From Flavobacterium sp. AG291 (lineage in GTDB: Bacteria > Bacteroidota > Bacteroidia > Flavobacteriales > Flavobacteriaceae), in assembly GCF_003350375.1 (NCBI RefSeq), contig NZ_QQAR01000001.1, positions 186,001 to 250,000 on the forward strand: a stretch of DNA of 64,000 nucleotides, in the 5' to 3' direction. Below, piece after piece: positions 18,562 through 28,243 of this stretch. The notes beneath the pieces were generated by a model. That model ran no database searches. It saw nothing but the letters and a program-made list of their open reading frames with translations, and was not told where the DNA came from. The position numbers and the translations under genes were made by a program. How positions within the stretch are numbered: position 1 is the stretch's first letter; every line of letters starts with the position of its first letter.

Positions 18562-19398
18562 TTAATTACCATAATAGTTTTTTATGGTCATACTTGTTTT
18601 TACAGGCAAATTAAAATCCTGGATTGTAGGGATTCCTCTTATTAGTGCCGGTTGTGCCGGAGGTATTTTTGTAAAAGCTCTTTTAATGTCTTCCTTAAGT
18701 TTTTTTGTTTCTTTATGGAGTTCCTGGGTTCCTCCTATAACATCTACAAGTATAAAGCTCCCATCTGTATTTACGAGGTAGAAAACATTGATTTGATCTG
18801 TGTAGCTAACTAAAGTCTCAGGCAGGGTTACATTTTTTCTGATGACTTCAAAGACCTTTTTATGGAAACAGATTTGAGACTCATGTAAGTCACCTTCGCA
18901 GTTTTTGTATGTTGCTAATCTTTCGTAGCCAATGCGTTTATTTGTCAGAAGAGGTGGTGCAAGCATGTAGCTTTCATATCCGGGTGTCGGAATGAATGTC
19001 AGGTTGTAAACGTGCACACTTTGACGTGTTAAATGTTTATCACTCTTGGGTTCAAAAGCAGGTAGCTTTGATATAAGGTATCGTGCTGATGCCTGTAGGT
19101 TTTTGTTTTCGCAGTATACTTCTATATCTTCACGGATTACTTTTCCCTGCTCGTCTGATATAAAGAGTATTGATATGTCCAGCCCGTCTTTATACGTGGA
19201 GTTTTTAATTTCCTGCGTAAGAGTAGGGGTTATTAATTTAGATATTAAGTTTTTAAATGATTCGTTGGTACAGAAATATGGGTCTTCCTGATTTAAGCAT
19301 TCTTTAAATAAGGCCTGGTCGCCTTGTTTTATACCAGAGTTTTGCGCTAAACTGAAAAAGCACACTGCAAGTGCAAGTGTCAACAATACTGATTTCAT
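18562..19398 (-). CDS. Secreted hypothetical protein (paralogue A)
   Basis: 278 aa with a signal peptide (cleavage after about LAVCFFSLAQ). It is homologous to the next gene upstream: both have A[LV]FKECLN, then a second Cys-Thr (FCT/KCT), LITP, and two repeats of a roughly 100-residue module ending in a proline-rich stretch. The modules resemble TonB C-terminal folds (YTDQINVFYLVNTDGSFILVDVIGG), but this is inference only. No lipobox, so likely periplasmic. Lies 74 nt after its paralogue. Confidence 0.6.
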   Translation of the reverse strand: MKSVLLTLALAVCFFSLAQNSGIKQGDQALFKECLNQEDPYFCTNESFKNLISKLITPTLTQEIKNSTYKDGLDISILFISDEQGKVIREDIEVYCENKNLQASARYLISKLPAFEPKSDKHLTRQSVHVYNLTFIPTPGYESYMLAPPLLTNKRIGYERLATYKNCEGDLHESQICFHKKVFEVIRKNVTLPETLVSYTDQINVFYLVNTDGSFILVDVIGGTQELHKETKKLKEDIKRAFTKIPPAQPALIRGIPTIQDFNLPVKTSMTIKNYYGN

Positions 19399-19472
19399 GA
19401 TTGGTTTTAGTGGTTATTAAGTGACCATGTTGTGAATATAGTCGTTTAATTATTCGGATAGCTTCCCGAATG

Positions 19473-20306
19473 TTATCTGTAAGTGTTGATATTAATTTTC
19501 ACTGGCAGATTATAAGATGCTCTGACCTTGACACCTTCATAATTTCCGGGGATAAATTTAGGAAGACCATTAAAGGCTCTTCGGTACTGGTTTATCAGTG
19601 CTCCGCAATCGCTAAGGTTGCATACAATATCAGTAATAGTTATCGAACCATCTTTTTCAATGATAAAAGATGCGAGCATATTAATTTGTCCGATAAAATT
19701 CTTGTCAATGCTGTTTGTTTTAATGCGCTTCGAAATGTGTTCGTATAACTTTTCAATGGTACATTTCTTGGCTTTTTCGGCGTCTTCACAGGCACATTTA
19801 GGTAAAACGGGCTCGTTCCCCAAGCTAATGTAGTTAGGTTTAATGCCTTTTTCTTTAAGGGTTTCCTCTGAAGCGGCCTCGTATGTTTTACTTTCGGAAT
19901 TGTATATAAAAGTATATCTCTCTAAATGAGCGCTTCTTCTGTCTTCTTCATTTTCTCCTTTAGGGCTAAAAGGAGAGAGGTGTAGTATATATTCTTTTAC
20001 AGCACTTTCTAAACCTTTATTATCACATGCAATCTTGATGGTTTCAGGGATTACGTTACCATTTTGGTCGGACAAGAATGCTAATCCAACTGAAAAATAA
20101 TTCTTCCCCATTTTCCATCGGATGTCGGTAGTTATTTCAGGTGTGATTAATGCTGATATATCGCTCCAAAGCTTTTCAGATGTACATTTTGTGGGAGATT
20201 CTGCGTTTAGGCACTCCTTGAATACGGCATGTTCAAGACGTTGCTCCTGCGCATTTACAATGAATGATAAAAAGACAAGAACAATTGCTATAGTAGTTTT
20301 AGTCAT
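19473..20306 (-). CDS. Secreted hypothetical protein (paralogue B)
   Basis: 277 aa, signal peptide MTKTTIAIVLVFLSFIVNAQ. Tandem paralogue of the gene at 18562-19398, with the same FKECLN...CT start and the same two-module layout (INMLASFIIEKDGSITITDIV in the second module). A Cys-rich patch (KCACEDAEKAKKCT) is specific to this copy. It follows thyA by 18 nt, so the pair may be read through from thyA. TonB-C-like fold is a guess; no function can be assigned. Confidence 0.6.
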   Translation of the reverse strand: MTKTTIAIVLVFLSFIVNAQEQRLEHAVFKECLNAESPTKCTSEKLWSDISALITPEITTDIRWKMGKNYFSVGLAFLSDQNGNVIPETIKIACDNKGLESAVKEYILHLSPFSPKGENEEDRRSAHLERYTFIYNSESKTYEAASEETLKEKGIKPNYISLGNEPVLPKCACEDAEKAKKCTIEKLYEHISKRIKTNSIDKNFIGQINMLASFIIEKDGSITITDIVCNLSDCGALINQYRRAFNGLPKFIPGNYEGVKVRASYNLPVKININTYR

Positions 20307-20324
20307 TGGATGGTATGAAGATAG

Positions 20325-21149
20325 TTAAACTGCCACTACACCTTTAATATGAGGGTGCGGATCATAGTTCTCTAAAGTGAAGTCTTCAAATTTAAAATCA
20401 AAGATGTTGGTCACTTCAGGATTTATTTTCATGGTTGGAAGTGGTCTTGGCTCTCTGCTAAGCTGTAATTCCAATTGCTCAATGTGGTTGTTGTATATAT
20501 GGGCATCTCCAAAAGTATGGATGAAATCTCCCGGCTGTAATCCTGCTACCTGAGCAATCATCATTGTTAATAATGCGTACGAAGCAATGTTAAACGGAAC
20601 TCCAAGGAAAATATCGGCGCTGCGTTGGTATAGCTGACATGATAGTTTGCCTTCAGCTACATAAAACTGAAAAAAGGCGTGACACGGCGGTAATGCAACT
20701 TTGCCATTGGCAACATTTTCAGCAAATGATTTTGAAGTGTCCGGCAATACGCTTGGATTCCATGCAGAGATAAGCATCCTTCGGCTGTTAGGGTTGGTTT
20801 TCAGGGTTTCGATAAGTTCTGTGATCTGGTCGATTTCTTTATCATCCCAATTACGCCACTGGTGGCCGTAAACCGGGCCAAGATTACCGTCTTCATCAGC
20901 CCATTCGTCCCAAATGCGTACGCCATTATCATTAAGGTAGCCTATGTTGGTATTGCCTTGTAAGAACCAAAGCAGTTCGTATATAATCGACTTAAGGTGC
21001 AGTTTTTTGGTTGTAACCATTGGGAATCCCTCGCTAAGGTCAAAACGCATCTGATAGCCAAAAACGCTTTTTGTTCCTGTACCTGTACGGTCACCCTTCT
21101 GTACTCCGTTTTCTAAAACATGCTTTACTAAATCGTGATACTGCTTCAT
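20325..21149 (-). CDS. thyA: Thymidylate synthase
   Basis: 274 aa. It converts dUMP to dTMP with methylene-THF as both carbon donor and reductant, producing dihydrofolate for FolA. Motifs: [19 protein letters not shown] (phosphate-binding Arg), [15 protein letters not shown], the catalytic Cys in [31 protein letters not shown] and [13 protein letters not shown]-terminal AV is standard. Confidence 0.98.
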   Translation of the reverse strand: MKQYHDLVKHVLENGVQKGDRTGTGTKSVFGYQMRFDLSEGFPMVTTKKLHLKSIIYELLWFLQGNTNIGYLNDNGVRIWDEWADEDGNLGPVYGHQWRNWDDKEIDQITELIETLKTNPNSRRMLISAWNPSVLPDTSKSFAENVANGKVALPPCHAFFQFYVAEGKLSCQLYQRSADIFLGVPFNIASYALLTMMIAQVAGLQPGDFIHTFGDAHIYNNHIEQLELQLSREPRPLPTMKINPEVTNIFDFKFEDFTLENYDPHPHIKGVVAV

Positions 21150-21179
21150 TTTGATGTTTATTTGTGGGTTTGGTTATTT

Positions 21180-21208
21180 GGTTATTCGTACAGCTGTGTC
21201 GAATAACC
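21180..21208. repeat. Inverted repeat between bfn and thyA
   Basis: GGTTATTCG (21180-21188) pairs with CGAATAACC (21200-21208) around an 11-nt loop. No U-tract follows on either strand. The flanking sequence repeats GGTTATT units and resembles AT-rich CCATAACCCGAAAC-like stretches seen before metH and inside aroA, so it may be a dispersed repeat rather than a terminator. Confidence 0.4.
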
Positions 21209-21227
21209 GAATCAAACAAATAACGTG

Positions 21228-21851
21228 TTAACTCTCTCTCTTCGAAATTTCGTCGCGGATCTTAGCCGCTTTTTCATAATCTTCATTTTGCACGGCGCTT
21301 TCCAGCATTTCGTGCAGTTCCTGTAAATTGTAAGCAGAATAACCTTCGCCTGATACGGTTTCGGTGCCAAAGGTCTGCGGCTCTGAAAGGATGTCTTCCG
21401 GTTCATTAATGTTACCCTCAGCATCCGGTTCCGGATTTATCTTCAAGTAAATTCCGGCTTTGTCCAAGATATTCTTATAGGTAAATATAGGTGCATTAAA
21501 ACGCAATGCAAGCGCAATTGCGTCAGATGTTCTTGCATCAATTATCTCTTCAATGCGGTCTCTTTCGCAAATAATACTTGAAAAGAAAACGCCGTCGACA
21601 AGTTTATGGATGATAACCTGCTTGACGATAATATCAAACCTGTCAGCAAAATTTTTGAATAAATCATGAGTCAGCGGCCTTGGAGGCTTGATCTCTTTTT
21701 CTAAGGCAATTGCGATAGACTGGGCTTCAAAAGCACCAATGACTATTGGCAATTTCCTTTCTCCATCCACTTCATTAAGGATAAGCGCATACGCACCATT
21801 TTGGGTTTGGCTGTATGAGATTCCTTTTATAGTAAGTTTTACTAAGCTCAT
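21228..21851 (-). CDS. Bifunctional nuclease (BFN/DUF151) domain protein with UVR motif
   Basis: 207 aa. The DUF151/BFN domain covers about 1-135 (LPIVIGAFEAQSIAIALE; ARTSDAIALALRFNAPIFT). A low-complexity linker follows, then a C-terminal UvrB/UvrC motif (LQELHEMLESAVQNEDYEKA, about 172-191). BFN proteins have been linked to RNase/DNase activity and stress responses; the exact role is not settled. The UVR tail suggests a protein-protein contact. It lies upstream of thyA, separated by 78 nt holding a GGTTATTCG inverted repeat. Confidence 0.85.
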   Translation of the reverse strand: MSLVKLTIKGISYSQTQNGAYALILNEVDGERKLPIVIGAFEAQSIAIALEKEIKPPRPLTHDLFKNFADRFDIIVKQVIIHKLVDGVFFSSIICERDRIEEIIDARTSDAIALALRFNAPIFTYKNILDKAGIYLKINPEPDAEGNINEPEDILSEPQTFGTETVSGEGYSAYNLQELHEMLESAVQNEDYEKAAKIRDEISKRES

Positions 21852-21871
21852 AATTGGTTTTACCTAAATAG

Positions 21872-21924
21872 AAAAAGGGCTATCGGGCAAAGATAAAAAC
21901 TATCGTTAGCCTGATAGCCCTTTT
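21872..21924 (-). terminator. etfBA terminator
   Basis: Stem AAAAGGGCTATC (21873-21884) / GATAGCCCTTTT (21913-21924), 12 bp, with a T-run on the minus strand. It lies 22 nt after the etfA stop. Confidence 0.85.
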
Positions 21925-21946
21925 AAGGGCACAATTTATAATAAAA

Positions 21947-22915
21947 TTATGAGTTTTGCGCTTTGAACGCTTTAATTTTTTCAGTCAACTTAGGAACAAT
22001 CTCGAAAGCATCACCAACCACACCGTAGTCTGCTACTTTAAAGAAAGGAGCATCAGCGTCAGAGTTGATAACTACTTTTACTTTAGATGAGTTGATACCT
22101 GCAATGTGTTGTATAGCTCCTGAAATACCTATAGCGATGTAAAGGTTAGAAGCAACCGGCTTACCTGTTTGTCCTACGTGCTCGCTGTGAGGTCTCCACC
22201 CAAGGTCAGATACCGGCTTGGAACAAGCAGTGGCAGCACCTAGAACAGCTGCAAGTTCTTCAAGCATACCCCAGTTTTCAGGGCCTTTAAGTCCGCGACC
22301 TCCAGATACTACGATCTCGGCATCAGCGATAGTTACTTTTCCTGAAACTTTTTCTGATGATTCTACTTTTACAGCAAAGTCAGCATCGTTAAGCGAAGGA
22401 GAGAATTCTTCTTCAGTAGCTGATGCGGCATTTTCGAATACGCCATACGAGTTTTTACCGATAGCAAGAACTTTTACGTCTGTATTGATTTCTGTTATAT
22501 TGAATGCTTTGTTAGAGAAAGCATTTCTTTTTACCTGGAAAGGAGAAAGGCTTACCGGTTGAGCAACAACGTTTGAAGCATAACCAGCCTCAAGAGCTAC
22601 AGCTACAAGCGGAGCGATATAAAGGCTGTCTGTAGTAGAGTTGAAAAGAACGATTTTAGCACTTTCTTTTTCAGCAGCCTGTTTGATAGCGTCAGCATAA
22701 GCTTTAGCGCTGAATGCAGTAAGTTTGTCTGATTTTACATTAAGTACTTTATCTACACCATATTTACCAAGATCGGCAGTGTTAGATGCATTTATAGTTA
22801 AGGCAGTAACAGTTGTTCCTGTTTCTCCTGCAATTTTTTTAGCGTATGAAGCAAGCTCGAAAGCTGTTTTTTTGAATTTACCCTCAGCAAATTCAGCATA
22901 TATTAATATTGACAT
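21947..22915 (-). CDS. etfA: Electron transfer flavoprotein alpha subunit
   Basis: 322 aa FAD-binding subunit of the ETF heterodimer, which passes electrons from acyl-CoA dehydrogenases to the quinone pool. The C-terminal FAD domain shows VSGGRGLKGPENW, GWRPHSEHVGQTGKPV and YIAIGISGAIQHIAG. It pairs with etfB upstream, 88 nt away, the gap being filled by an imperfect inverted repeat. Confidence 0.97.
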   Translation of the reverse strand: MSILIYAEFAEGKFKKTAFELASYAKKIAGETGTTVTALTINASNTADLGKYGVDKVLNVKSDKLTAFSAKAYADAIKQAAEKESAKIVLFNSTTDSLYIAPLVAVALEAGYASNVVAQPVSLSPFQVKRNAFSNKAFNITEINTDVKVLAIGKNSYGVFENAASATEEEFSPSLNDADFAVKVESSEKVSGKVTIADAEIVVSGGRGLKGPENWGMLEELAAVLGAATACSKPVSDLGWRPHSEHVGQTGKPVASNLYIAIGISGAIQHIAGINSSKVKVVINSDADAPFFKVADYGVVGDAFEIVPKLTEKIKAFKAQNS

Positions 22916-23003
22916 CGTTATTAATTTTTTAATTGATTAATGTAGCAATGTAACAATTGATAGTGTTGTAATTGGTACATTGAATAATTAATTCATTGTT
23001 ACA
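22916..23003. repeat. Imperfect inverted repeat in the etfB-etfA gap
   Basis: The 88-nt gap carries TTAATGTAGCAATGTAACAA near one end, and near the other, on the opposite strand, the similar CTAATGTAACAATGAATTAA. Together they could fold as a long AT-rich hairpin. No U-tract suggests a terminator. It looks like a dispersed intergenic repeat inserted into the operon. Confidence 0.45.
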
Positions 23004-23750
23004 TTAGATTACTTTCGCCTCGTTGTGTAAAAGGTTTACAAGCTCGTCTAGGTTGTCAGGGCTTATTAGCTTAACAGCCGATTTTGGAGCAGGTTTTTCA
23101 AACTTCACAGCTTTAGTAGTATTGTTTGCTCCTACAGGCTCAAGGATAGTAAGCGTTTTTTGTCTTGCCATCATAATACCACGCATGTTAGGGATTCTTA
23201 GGTCTTTTTCTTCTACCAGACCTTTTTGTCCGCCAATTACAAGAGGTAATGTAGCGCTAAGTGTTTCTTTACCGCCGTCAATTTCTCTTACTGCTTTAGC
23301 GTCAGTTCCTGTTACGTCAAGGTTGATGCAAGAATTAACAAAGTTGTAACCAAGTAGTCCTGCAAGCATTCCCGGAACCATTCCTCCATTATAATCAAGT
23401 GATTCTTTACCTGCAATTACAAGATCGTATCCTCCGTTCTTAACAACTTCTGCAAGCTGTTTTGCAACAAAGAAACCGTCAGTTGGATTTGCGTTAACAC
23501 GTATTGCTTCGTCAGCACCAATAGCAAGGGCTTTTCTAAGCGTAGCCTCAGCATCAGCACCACCTACGTTTACAACTGTAACGTTTGCGCCGGCTTGCTC
23601 TTTAAACCATATTGCTCTTGTTAAACCAAATTCGTCGTTAGGATTAATTACAAACTGAACACCGTTAGTGTCAAACTCGCTGTCGCCGTTTGTAAAGTTA
23701 ATTTTTGCTGTGGTATCAGGCACGTGGCTGATGCAGACTAATATTTTCAT
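23004..23750 (-). CDS. etfB: Electron transfer flavoprotein beta subunit
   Basis: 248 aa from the Met of MKILVCISHVPDT; the open frame continues 42 codons upstream, but that stretch is AT-rich and unlike any ETF. AMP-binding subunit of ETF. Family features: FVINPNDEFGLTRAI, LRKALAIGADEAIRV, DLVIAGKESLDYNGGMVPGM (the ETF-beta signature region) and LPLVIGGQKGLVEEKDLRIP. Operon etfB-etfA. Confidence 0.97.
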   Translation of the reverse strand: MKILVCISHVPDTTAKINFTNGDSEFDTNGVQFVINPNDEFGLTRAIWFKEQAGANVTVVNVGGADAEATLRKALAIGADEAIRVNANPTDGFFVAKQLAEVVKNGGYDLVIAGKESLDYNGGMVPGMLAGLLGYNFVNSCINLDVTGTDAKAVREIDGGKETLSATLPLVIGGQKGLVEEKDLRIPNMRGIMMARQKTLTILEPVGANNTTKAVKFEKPAPKSAVKLISPDNLDELVNLLHNEAKVI

Positions 23751-24024
23751 TTTTATAAAGTTATAAAGTTGAGGTTTTTCCGTTACGAAAATAATAAATT
23801 TATCTAAATAAAAAACTATGCACGCATAACAAATGTAATTTTTGTAAAAAAATCCGAAAATAAATTTATTAATCATAAAAATTAATCGTTAAAATACTGA
23901 TTATTGCCAATAGTTGATGTTTTGCCAACAACTTACTAACAATGTATTTATTTGGAGATATAAGGGTATTAAATAATTTTAAATCTTTATTTTTGCCATT
24001 CATTTAATACGAATAAGAAGTTAC

Positions 24025-25002
24025 ATGAGAACGATACAGTTTAGAGAAGCTATTTGCGAAGCGATGAGCGAAGAAATGCGTCGCGACGAGTCTATATATT
24101 TAATGGGTGAGGAAGTTGCCGAATATAATGGTGCTTACAAAGCCTCAAAAGGAATGCTTGATGAGTTCGGTCCAAAAAGGGTAATTGATACTCCTATTGC
24201 CGAACTTGGTTTTGCAGGTATTGCTGTTGGCAGTGCTATGAATGGTAACAGACCAATTGTTGAGTTTATGACTTTCAACTTTGCGCTTGTAGGTATCGAT
24301 CAGATCATCAATAACGCAGCTAAGATGCGTCAGATGTCGGGTGGACAATTTACAATGCCAATGGTATTCCGTGGGCCGTCTGCTTCAGCAGGTCAGCTTG
24401 CTGCTACGCACTCTCAGGCTTTCGAGAACTGGTATGCAAATACTCCGGGTCTTAAAGTTGTAGTTCCTTCAAACCCTTATGATGCGAAAGGACTTTTAAA
24501 ATCAGCTATCCGTGATAACGATCCTGTTATCTTCATGGAGTCTGAGCAGATGTATGGAGATAAAGGCGAAGTGCCTGAAGGAGAATATACAATTCCTCTT
24601 GGTGTTGCCGATGTGAAACGTGAAGGTAAAGATGTTACTATTGTTTCATGGGGTAAAATCCTTAAAGAGGCATTTATTGCTGCTGATGAACTTGCTAAAG
24701 AGGGTATCAGTTGTGAAATTATCGACTTAAGAACTATACGTCCGATGGATCACGATGCAATTCTTAATTCAGTTAAAAAAACTAACCGTTTAGTGGTTCT
24801 TGAAGAGGCTTGGCCATTCGCAAGTGTTTCGTCTGAAATAACTTACATTGTTCAGGAAAGGGCTTTTGATTATCTTGATGCTCCTATCCAAAGAATTACT
24901 ACTGCCGATGTACCGGCGCCTTTTTCACCAGTATTGCTTAAAGAATGGCTTCCAAATGCGGCAGACGTTATAAAAGCGGTGAAAAAAGTTATGTATAAAT
25001 AA
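24025..25002 (+). CDS. pdhB: Pyruvate dehydrogenase E1 component, beta subunit
   Basis: 325 aa thiamine-diphosphate enzyme subunit of the transketolase-like family. Markers: MSEEMRRDESIYLMGEEVAE, GPKRVIDTPIAELGFAGIA, AATHSQAFENWYANTPGLKV, and the C-terminal TTADVPAPFSPVLLKEW. Alpha subunit and E2 are not in the window. The size and sequence favour pyruvate over branched-chain keto acids, but this is by resemblance. Divergent from etfB across 274 nt of AT-rich DNA. A TATTTTTG element lies 30 nt before the ATG. Confidence 0.93.
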   Translation: MRTIQFREAICEAMSEEMRRDESIYLMGEEVAEYNGAYKASKGMLDEFGPKRVIDTPIAELGFAGIAVGSAMNGNRPIVEFMTFNFALVGIDQIINNAAKMRQMSGGQFTMPMVFRGPSASAGQLAATHSQAFENWYANTPGLKVVVPSNPYDAKGLLKSAIRDNDPVIFMESEQMYGDKGEVPEGEYTIPLGVADVKREGKDVTIVSWGKILKEAFIAADELAKEGISCEIIDLRTIRPMDHDAILNSVKKTNRLVVLEEAWPFASVSSEITYIVQERAFDYLDAPIQRITTADVPAPFSPVLLKEWLPNAADVIKAVKKVMYK

Positions 25003-25024
25003 GAAAATAAACACCTATATTTGA

Positions 25025-25055
25025 AACTTCATCATACTATTTGATGAAGTTTTTT
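25025..25055 (+). terminator. pdhB terminator
   Basis: Ten-bp stem AACTTCATCA/TGATGAAGTT with a 7-nt loop followed by TTTT, 22 nt after the pdhB stop. Confidence 0.85.
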
Positions 25056-25069
25056 GTTTTATAGAATAC

Positions 25070-27565
25070 ATGAAAAAAAAGTTACTGTTTTTGTTCGGGT
25101 TTGTATTGCTTCTTTCAGGCTCTCTTTTGGCACAAACCAAAGTGGGTGGAATTGTTTTAGATGATACTAATGGCCCGATACCTTATGCTAATATTTACTT
25201 TAAAGGGACAAGTGAAGGAGTTATCTCTGATGAAAACGGTAAATTTTATCTTGAATCTCCTAATAATTATACTACAATTGTTGTTTCATTCGTTGGGTTT
25301 GCACCTAAAGAAATAACACTGACTAAAGCAGTTTCTTACGGGCTTACTGTAAAACTTAGTGAAGGGCAGGAGTTGAAAGAGCTGGTATTGTATTCCGGAA
25401 AAACTTCTAAAAAAAATAATCCTGCCATAGATATACTTCGAAAAATATGGGAGCGCCGAAGAAAGAACGGGCTTAAGATGTTTGATCAATATGAATTCGA
25501 TAAATACGAAAAGGTAGAATTTGACATGAACAGCATTGATAGTGCTTTTATGAAGAGGAAAGTGTTTAAGGGTATGGAATTCATATTCAATCATATTGAC
25601 ACTTCTAATGTTACAGGAAAAACATATCTGCCTATATTTATTAATGAAGCGCTTAGTAATGTATATGGAGATAATGTAGCTAAAAGAAAAAAAGAAATTA
25701 CGAAAGCGAATAAAAATTCAGGATTTAGTAATAATCAGCAGGTAATTGCTTTTATAAAGGATTTGTATGTTGATTATGATATCTATGATAATTACCTTAA
25801 GTTTTTTGATAAAGATTTTGTGAGTCCTTTATCAAGAACTGGTATTAATGTTTATAACTATGTGTTGGCAGACAGTACGTTTATCGAGAAAAAATGGTGT
25901 TATAATATAGTTTTTTATCCAAGGCGCAAAGGTGAACTTACTTTTAAAGGAAATTTTTGGGTAAACGACACGACTTTTGCCATCAAAAAGATAGCAATGT
26001 CTGCCAGTAAGGAAGCTAATATCAACTGGGTAAAAGATATTTATATCGAACAGGAATTTGACGTGCTGAATGATTCGGTCTTCCTTCTTAAGCGCGACCA
26101 CATGATGTCTGATTTCGCAATTAGTAAAAAAGAAGAATCGAAAGGCGTGTATGGTAAAAGAACCACGCTTTTTAGGGACTATGTTTTTAATAAGAAAAAG
26201 CCCGACAATTTTTATACAGCCGACGTAAACAAATTTGATGAGGCTATACTTACTAAGAGTGACGAATTTTGGGAAGAAAACCGTTTCGAATCTCTTAATA
26301 AAGACGAGAAAGGTGTTTACAAAATGTTAGATACCCTGCAAACAGTCAGCAAATTTAAGAGGATGTATAATTTGGTGGCAACTTTAGGTAGTGGGTATTA
26401 TCAAATGGGACATTTTGATTATGGTCCGATCTTCTCTAGTTTTGGCTATAACGATGTTGAAGGGATTCGATTAAGAACAGGGGGGCGTACCTATTTCGGG
26501 CAAAATGATCCATGGCGAGTGGAAGGTTATGTTGCTTACGGATTTAAGGATAATAAATTCAAATACGGAAGTTCAGGGAAATGGATGGTAAATAAAGATA
26601 AGCGTATTATCCTTGCAGGAGGGAACAGGCGTGATGTAGAGCAGATTGGAGTCAGCCTAACGGCGACGAGCGATGTGCTGGGTAGAAGTTTTGCTTCTTC
26701 ATCCCTTTTTGCAAGTGGCGATAATAGTAAGCTTACGAATGTTAACTTTACTACTTTTTCGGCAGAAATAGAGCCGTTTAAAAATCTTGTTTTAAAAGGC
26801 AGCTTTAATTATCGTACATTAGAATCGGCATCGCCTTCAACTTTTAAAATGGATTATTATTTAGATCCTAACGATCATTCTAAAGGGACTAAAGGATCTT
26901 TAAAACAATATGAATTTGGTTTTCTTCTGGATTTTACACCAAAAAGAAGAACTGTTGGTTATGGTGTAGAGCGTACCGATGTAGATTATAATTACACGCG
27001 TGTTTATCTGAATTTTTCTCAGGGGATTAAAGGTATAATGGATAGTGATTTTGATTATAAAAAATTACAATTCTATTATCGTCAGCCGGTTTTGGTTGGA
27101 GGTTTCGGAAGGTTGTTTGCAACGCTTGAAGCCGGAAAAATATTTGGAGAGGTTCCGTTGGGTTTAATGGGAATTGTGCCGGGTAACCAGTCGTATTTTA
27201 TTATAGAGAATACTTATAATTTGCTGGATTACTATGAATTTGTGGCTGATGAATATGTGTCGTTGCATTTTGAACATAATTTCAACGGAAGGCTGTTTTC
27301 AAGGATTCCCGGGCTTCGCAGTCTTAATTTGAGGGAGATTGTAGGTATAAAAGGTATCTATGGAACCGTGTCGCAGGATAATATCAACATGAATGCTTCA
27401 AGTATTGTTTATAAAGCTCCGGATGATTTATATTGGGAATATCATGCCGGTATCGGTAATATCTTTAAGGTATTCAGAATTGATTTTGCCTGGAGAGGAG
27501 GCTACAGAGATGTTCCGGGGGCTAATATGTTTACTGTAAAAGGTGTTTTTGGATTCCATTTTTAA
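25070..27565 (+). CDS. DUF5686 / carboxypeptidase-regulatory-like outer-membrane protein
   Basis: 831 aa, signal peptide MKKKLLFLFGFVLLLSGSLLAQ. A CarboxypepD_reg-like beta-sandwich (about 25-105; GGIVLDDTNGPIPYANIYFK) precedes a large DUF5686 region with predicted beta-barrel character and an aromatic C-terminus (VKGVFGFHF). This pair of domains is common in Bacteroidetes outer membranes; the transported or bound ligand is unknown. The N-terminal domain is shared with TonB-receptor families. Monocistronic or followed by the lipoprotein gene at 27622. Confidence 0.85.
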   Translation: MKKKLLFLFGFVLLLSGSLLAQTKVGGIVLDDTNGPIPYANIYFKGTSEGVISDENGKFYLESPNNYTTIVVSFVGFAPKEITLTKAVSYGLTVKLSEGQELKELVLYSGKTSKKNNPAIDILRKIWERRRKNGLKMFDQYEFDKYEKVEFDMNSIDSAFMKRKVFKGMEFIFNHIDTSNVTGKTYLPIFINEALSNVYGDNVAKRKKEITKANKNSGFSNNQQVIAFIKDLYVDYDIYDNYLKFFDKDFVSPLSRTGINVYNYVLADSTFIEKKWCYNIVFYPRRKGELTFKGNFWVNDTTFAIKKIAMSASKEANINWVKDIYIEQEFDVLNDSVFLLKRDHMMSDFAISKKEESKGVYGKRTTLFRDYVFNKKKPDNFYTADVNKFDEAILTKSDEFWEENRFESLNKDEKGVYKMLDTLQTVSKFKRMYNLVATLGSGYYQMGHFDYGPIFSSFGYNDVEGIRLRTGGRTYFGQNDPWRVEGYVAYGFKDNKFKYGSSGKWMVNKDKRIILAGGNRRDVEQIGVSLTATSDVLGRSFASSSLFASGDNSKLTNVNFTTFSAEIEPFKNLVLKGSFNYRTLESASPSTFKMDYYLDPNDHSKGTKGSLKQYEFGFLLDFTPKRRTVGYGVERTDVDYNYTRVYLNFSQGIKGIMDSDFDYKKLQFYYRQPVLVGGFGRLFATLEAGKIFGEVPLGLMGIVPGNQSYFIIENTYNLLDYYEFVADEYVSLHFEHNFNGRLFSRIPGLRSLNLREIVGIKGIYGTVSQDNINMNASSIVYKAPDDLYWEYHAGIGNIFKVFRIDFAWRGGYRDVPGANMFTVKGVFGFHF

Positions 27566-27621
27566 TCAGGATATTATAAAAAAATGTAATTTAGTAATAT
27601 AAACTCTGTCACTTATTTAAC

Positions 27622-28158
27622 ATGAAAAATTACCTTGTAGGGTTGTTGTTTTTTTTCTTTGCGGTATCATGTAATACAAAAAAGGAAGAAGAAATATCTT
27701 TGCCGGCCACGGCAGTGAAACATTTGGATATATCGTCAAAGGTTATAGGTGAAAATAATAAAGGAGAATATGTTGTATCAACCGATGACTCTATAACTAA
27801 GTATTTGGAAAGCAGGTTAAGGGAGTGTTTTGGATTGTCTGATAGTATAAGTTTTTCTAAATTCAAAATTATAAAGACCACCACTCAAGGCGAATCAGCA
27901 AAAGACAGTTTTCTTTTTTTAACGAATACTTCTGATGAATTGGCTTCAATTGCACTGTTTGTAGATTTAAAAGGCGATAAGTTTTACTTTAGAATCAATG
28001 AAGGAACTAAGACAGTTTCCAGTGAAGTAATTATGTGTAAGAAAGAAAATGTAGGAGTGGACTGTAAACCTCTTGTTTTAATTCATGGCGGAAAAGAGCG
28101 TATGATATGTGATTCGTCAGGTAATTGTGAAAAAACGGGAGGGAAAGTCTGGTGGTGA
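27622..28158 (+). CDS. Hypothetical lipoprotein
   Basis: 178 aa. Signal peptide with lipobox AVSC (Cys17). The mature part is an acidic, Ser/Lys-rich domain with two C-terminal Cys clusters (MCKKENVGVDCKPL; MICDSSGNCEKTGG), suggesting disulfides in the periplasm or at the surface. I do not recognise the family. It lies 56 nt after the DUF5686 gene and 85 nt before another lipoprotein that also has a Cys-rich C-terminus. Confidence 0.65.
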   Translation: MKNYLVGLLFFFFAVSCNTKKEEEISLPATAVKHLDISSKVIGENNKGEYVVSTDDSITKYLESRLRECFGLSDSISFSKFKIIKTTTQGESAKDSFLFLTNTSDELASIALFVDLKGDKFYFRINEGTKTVSSEVIMCKKENVGVDCKPLVLIHGGKERMICDSSGNCEKTGGKVWW

Positions 28159-28243
28159 TTTTTTAACATTAGCTTTTGGAATATTTCTATTATTTGTTTT
28201 ATTTTAGAGAAAATAAATCCAACTAAAAAAACAATCAATTATT

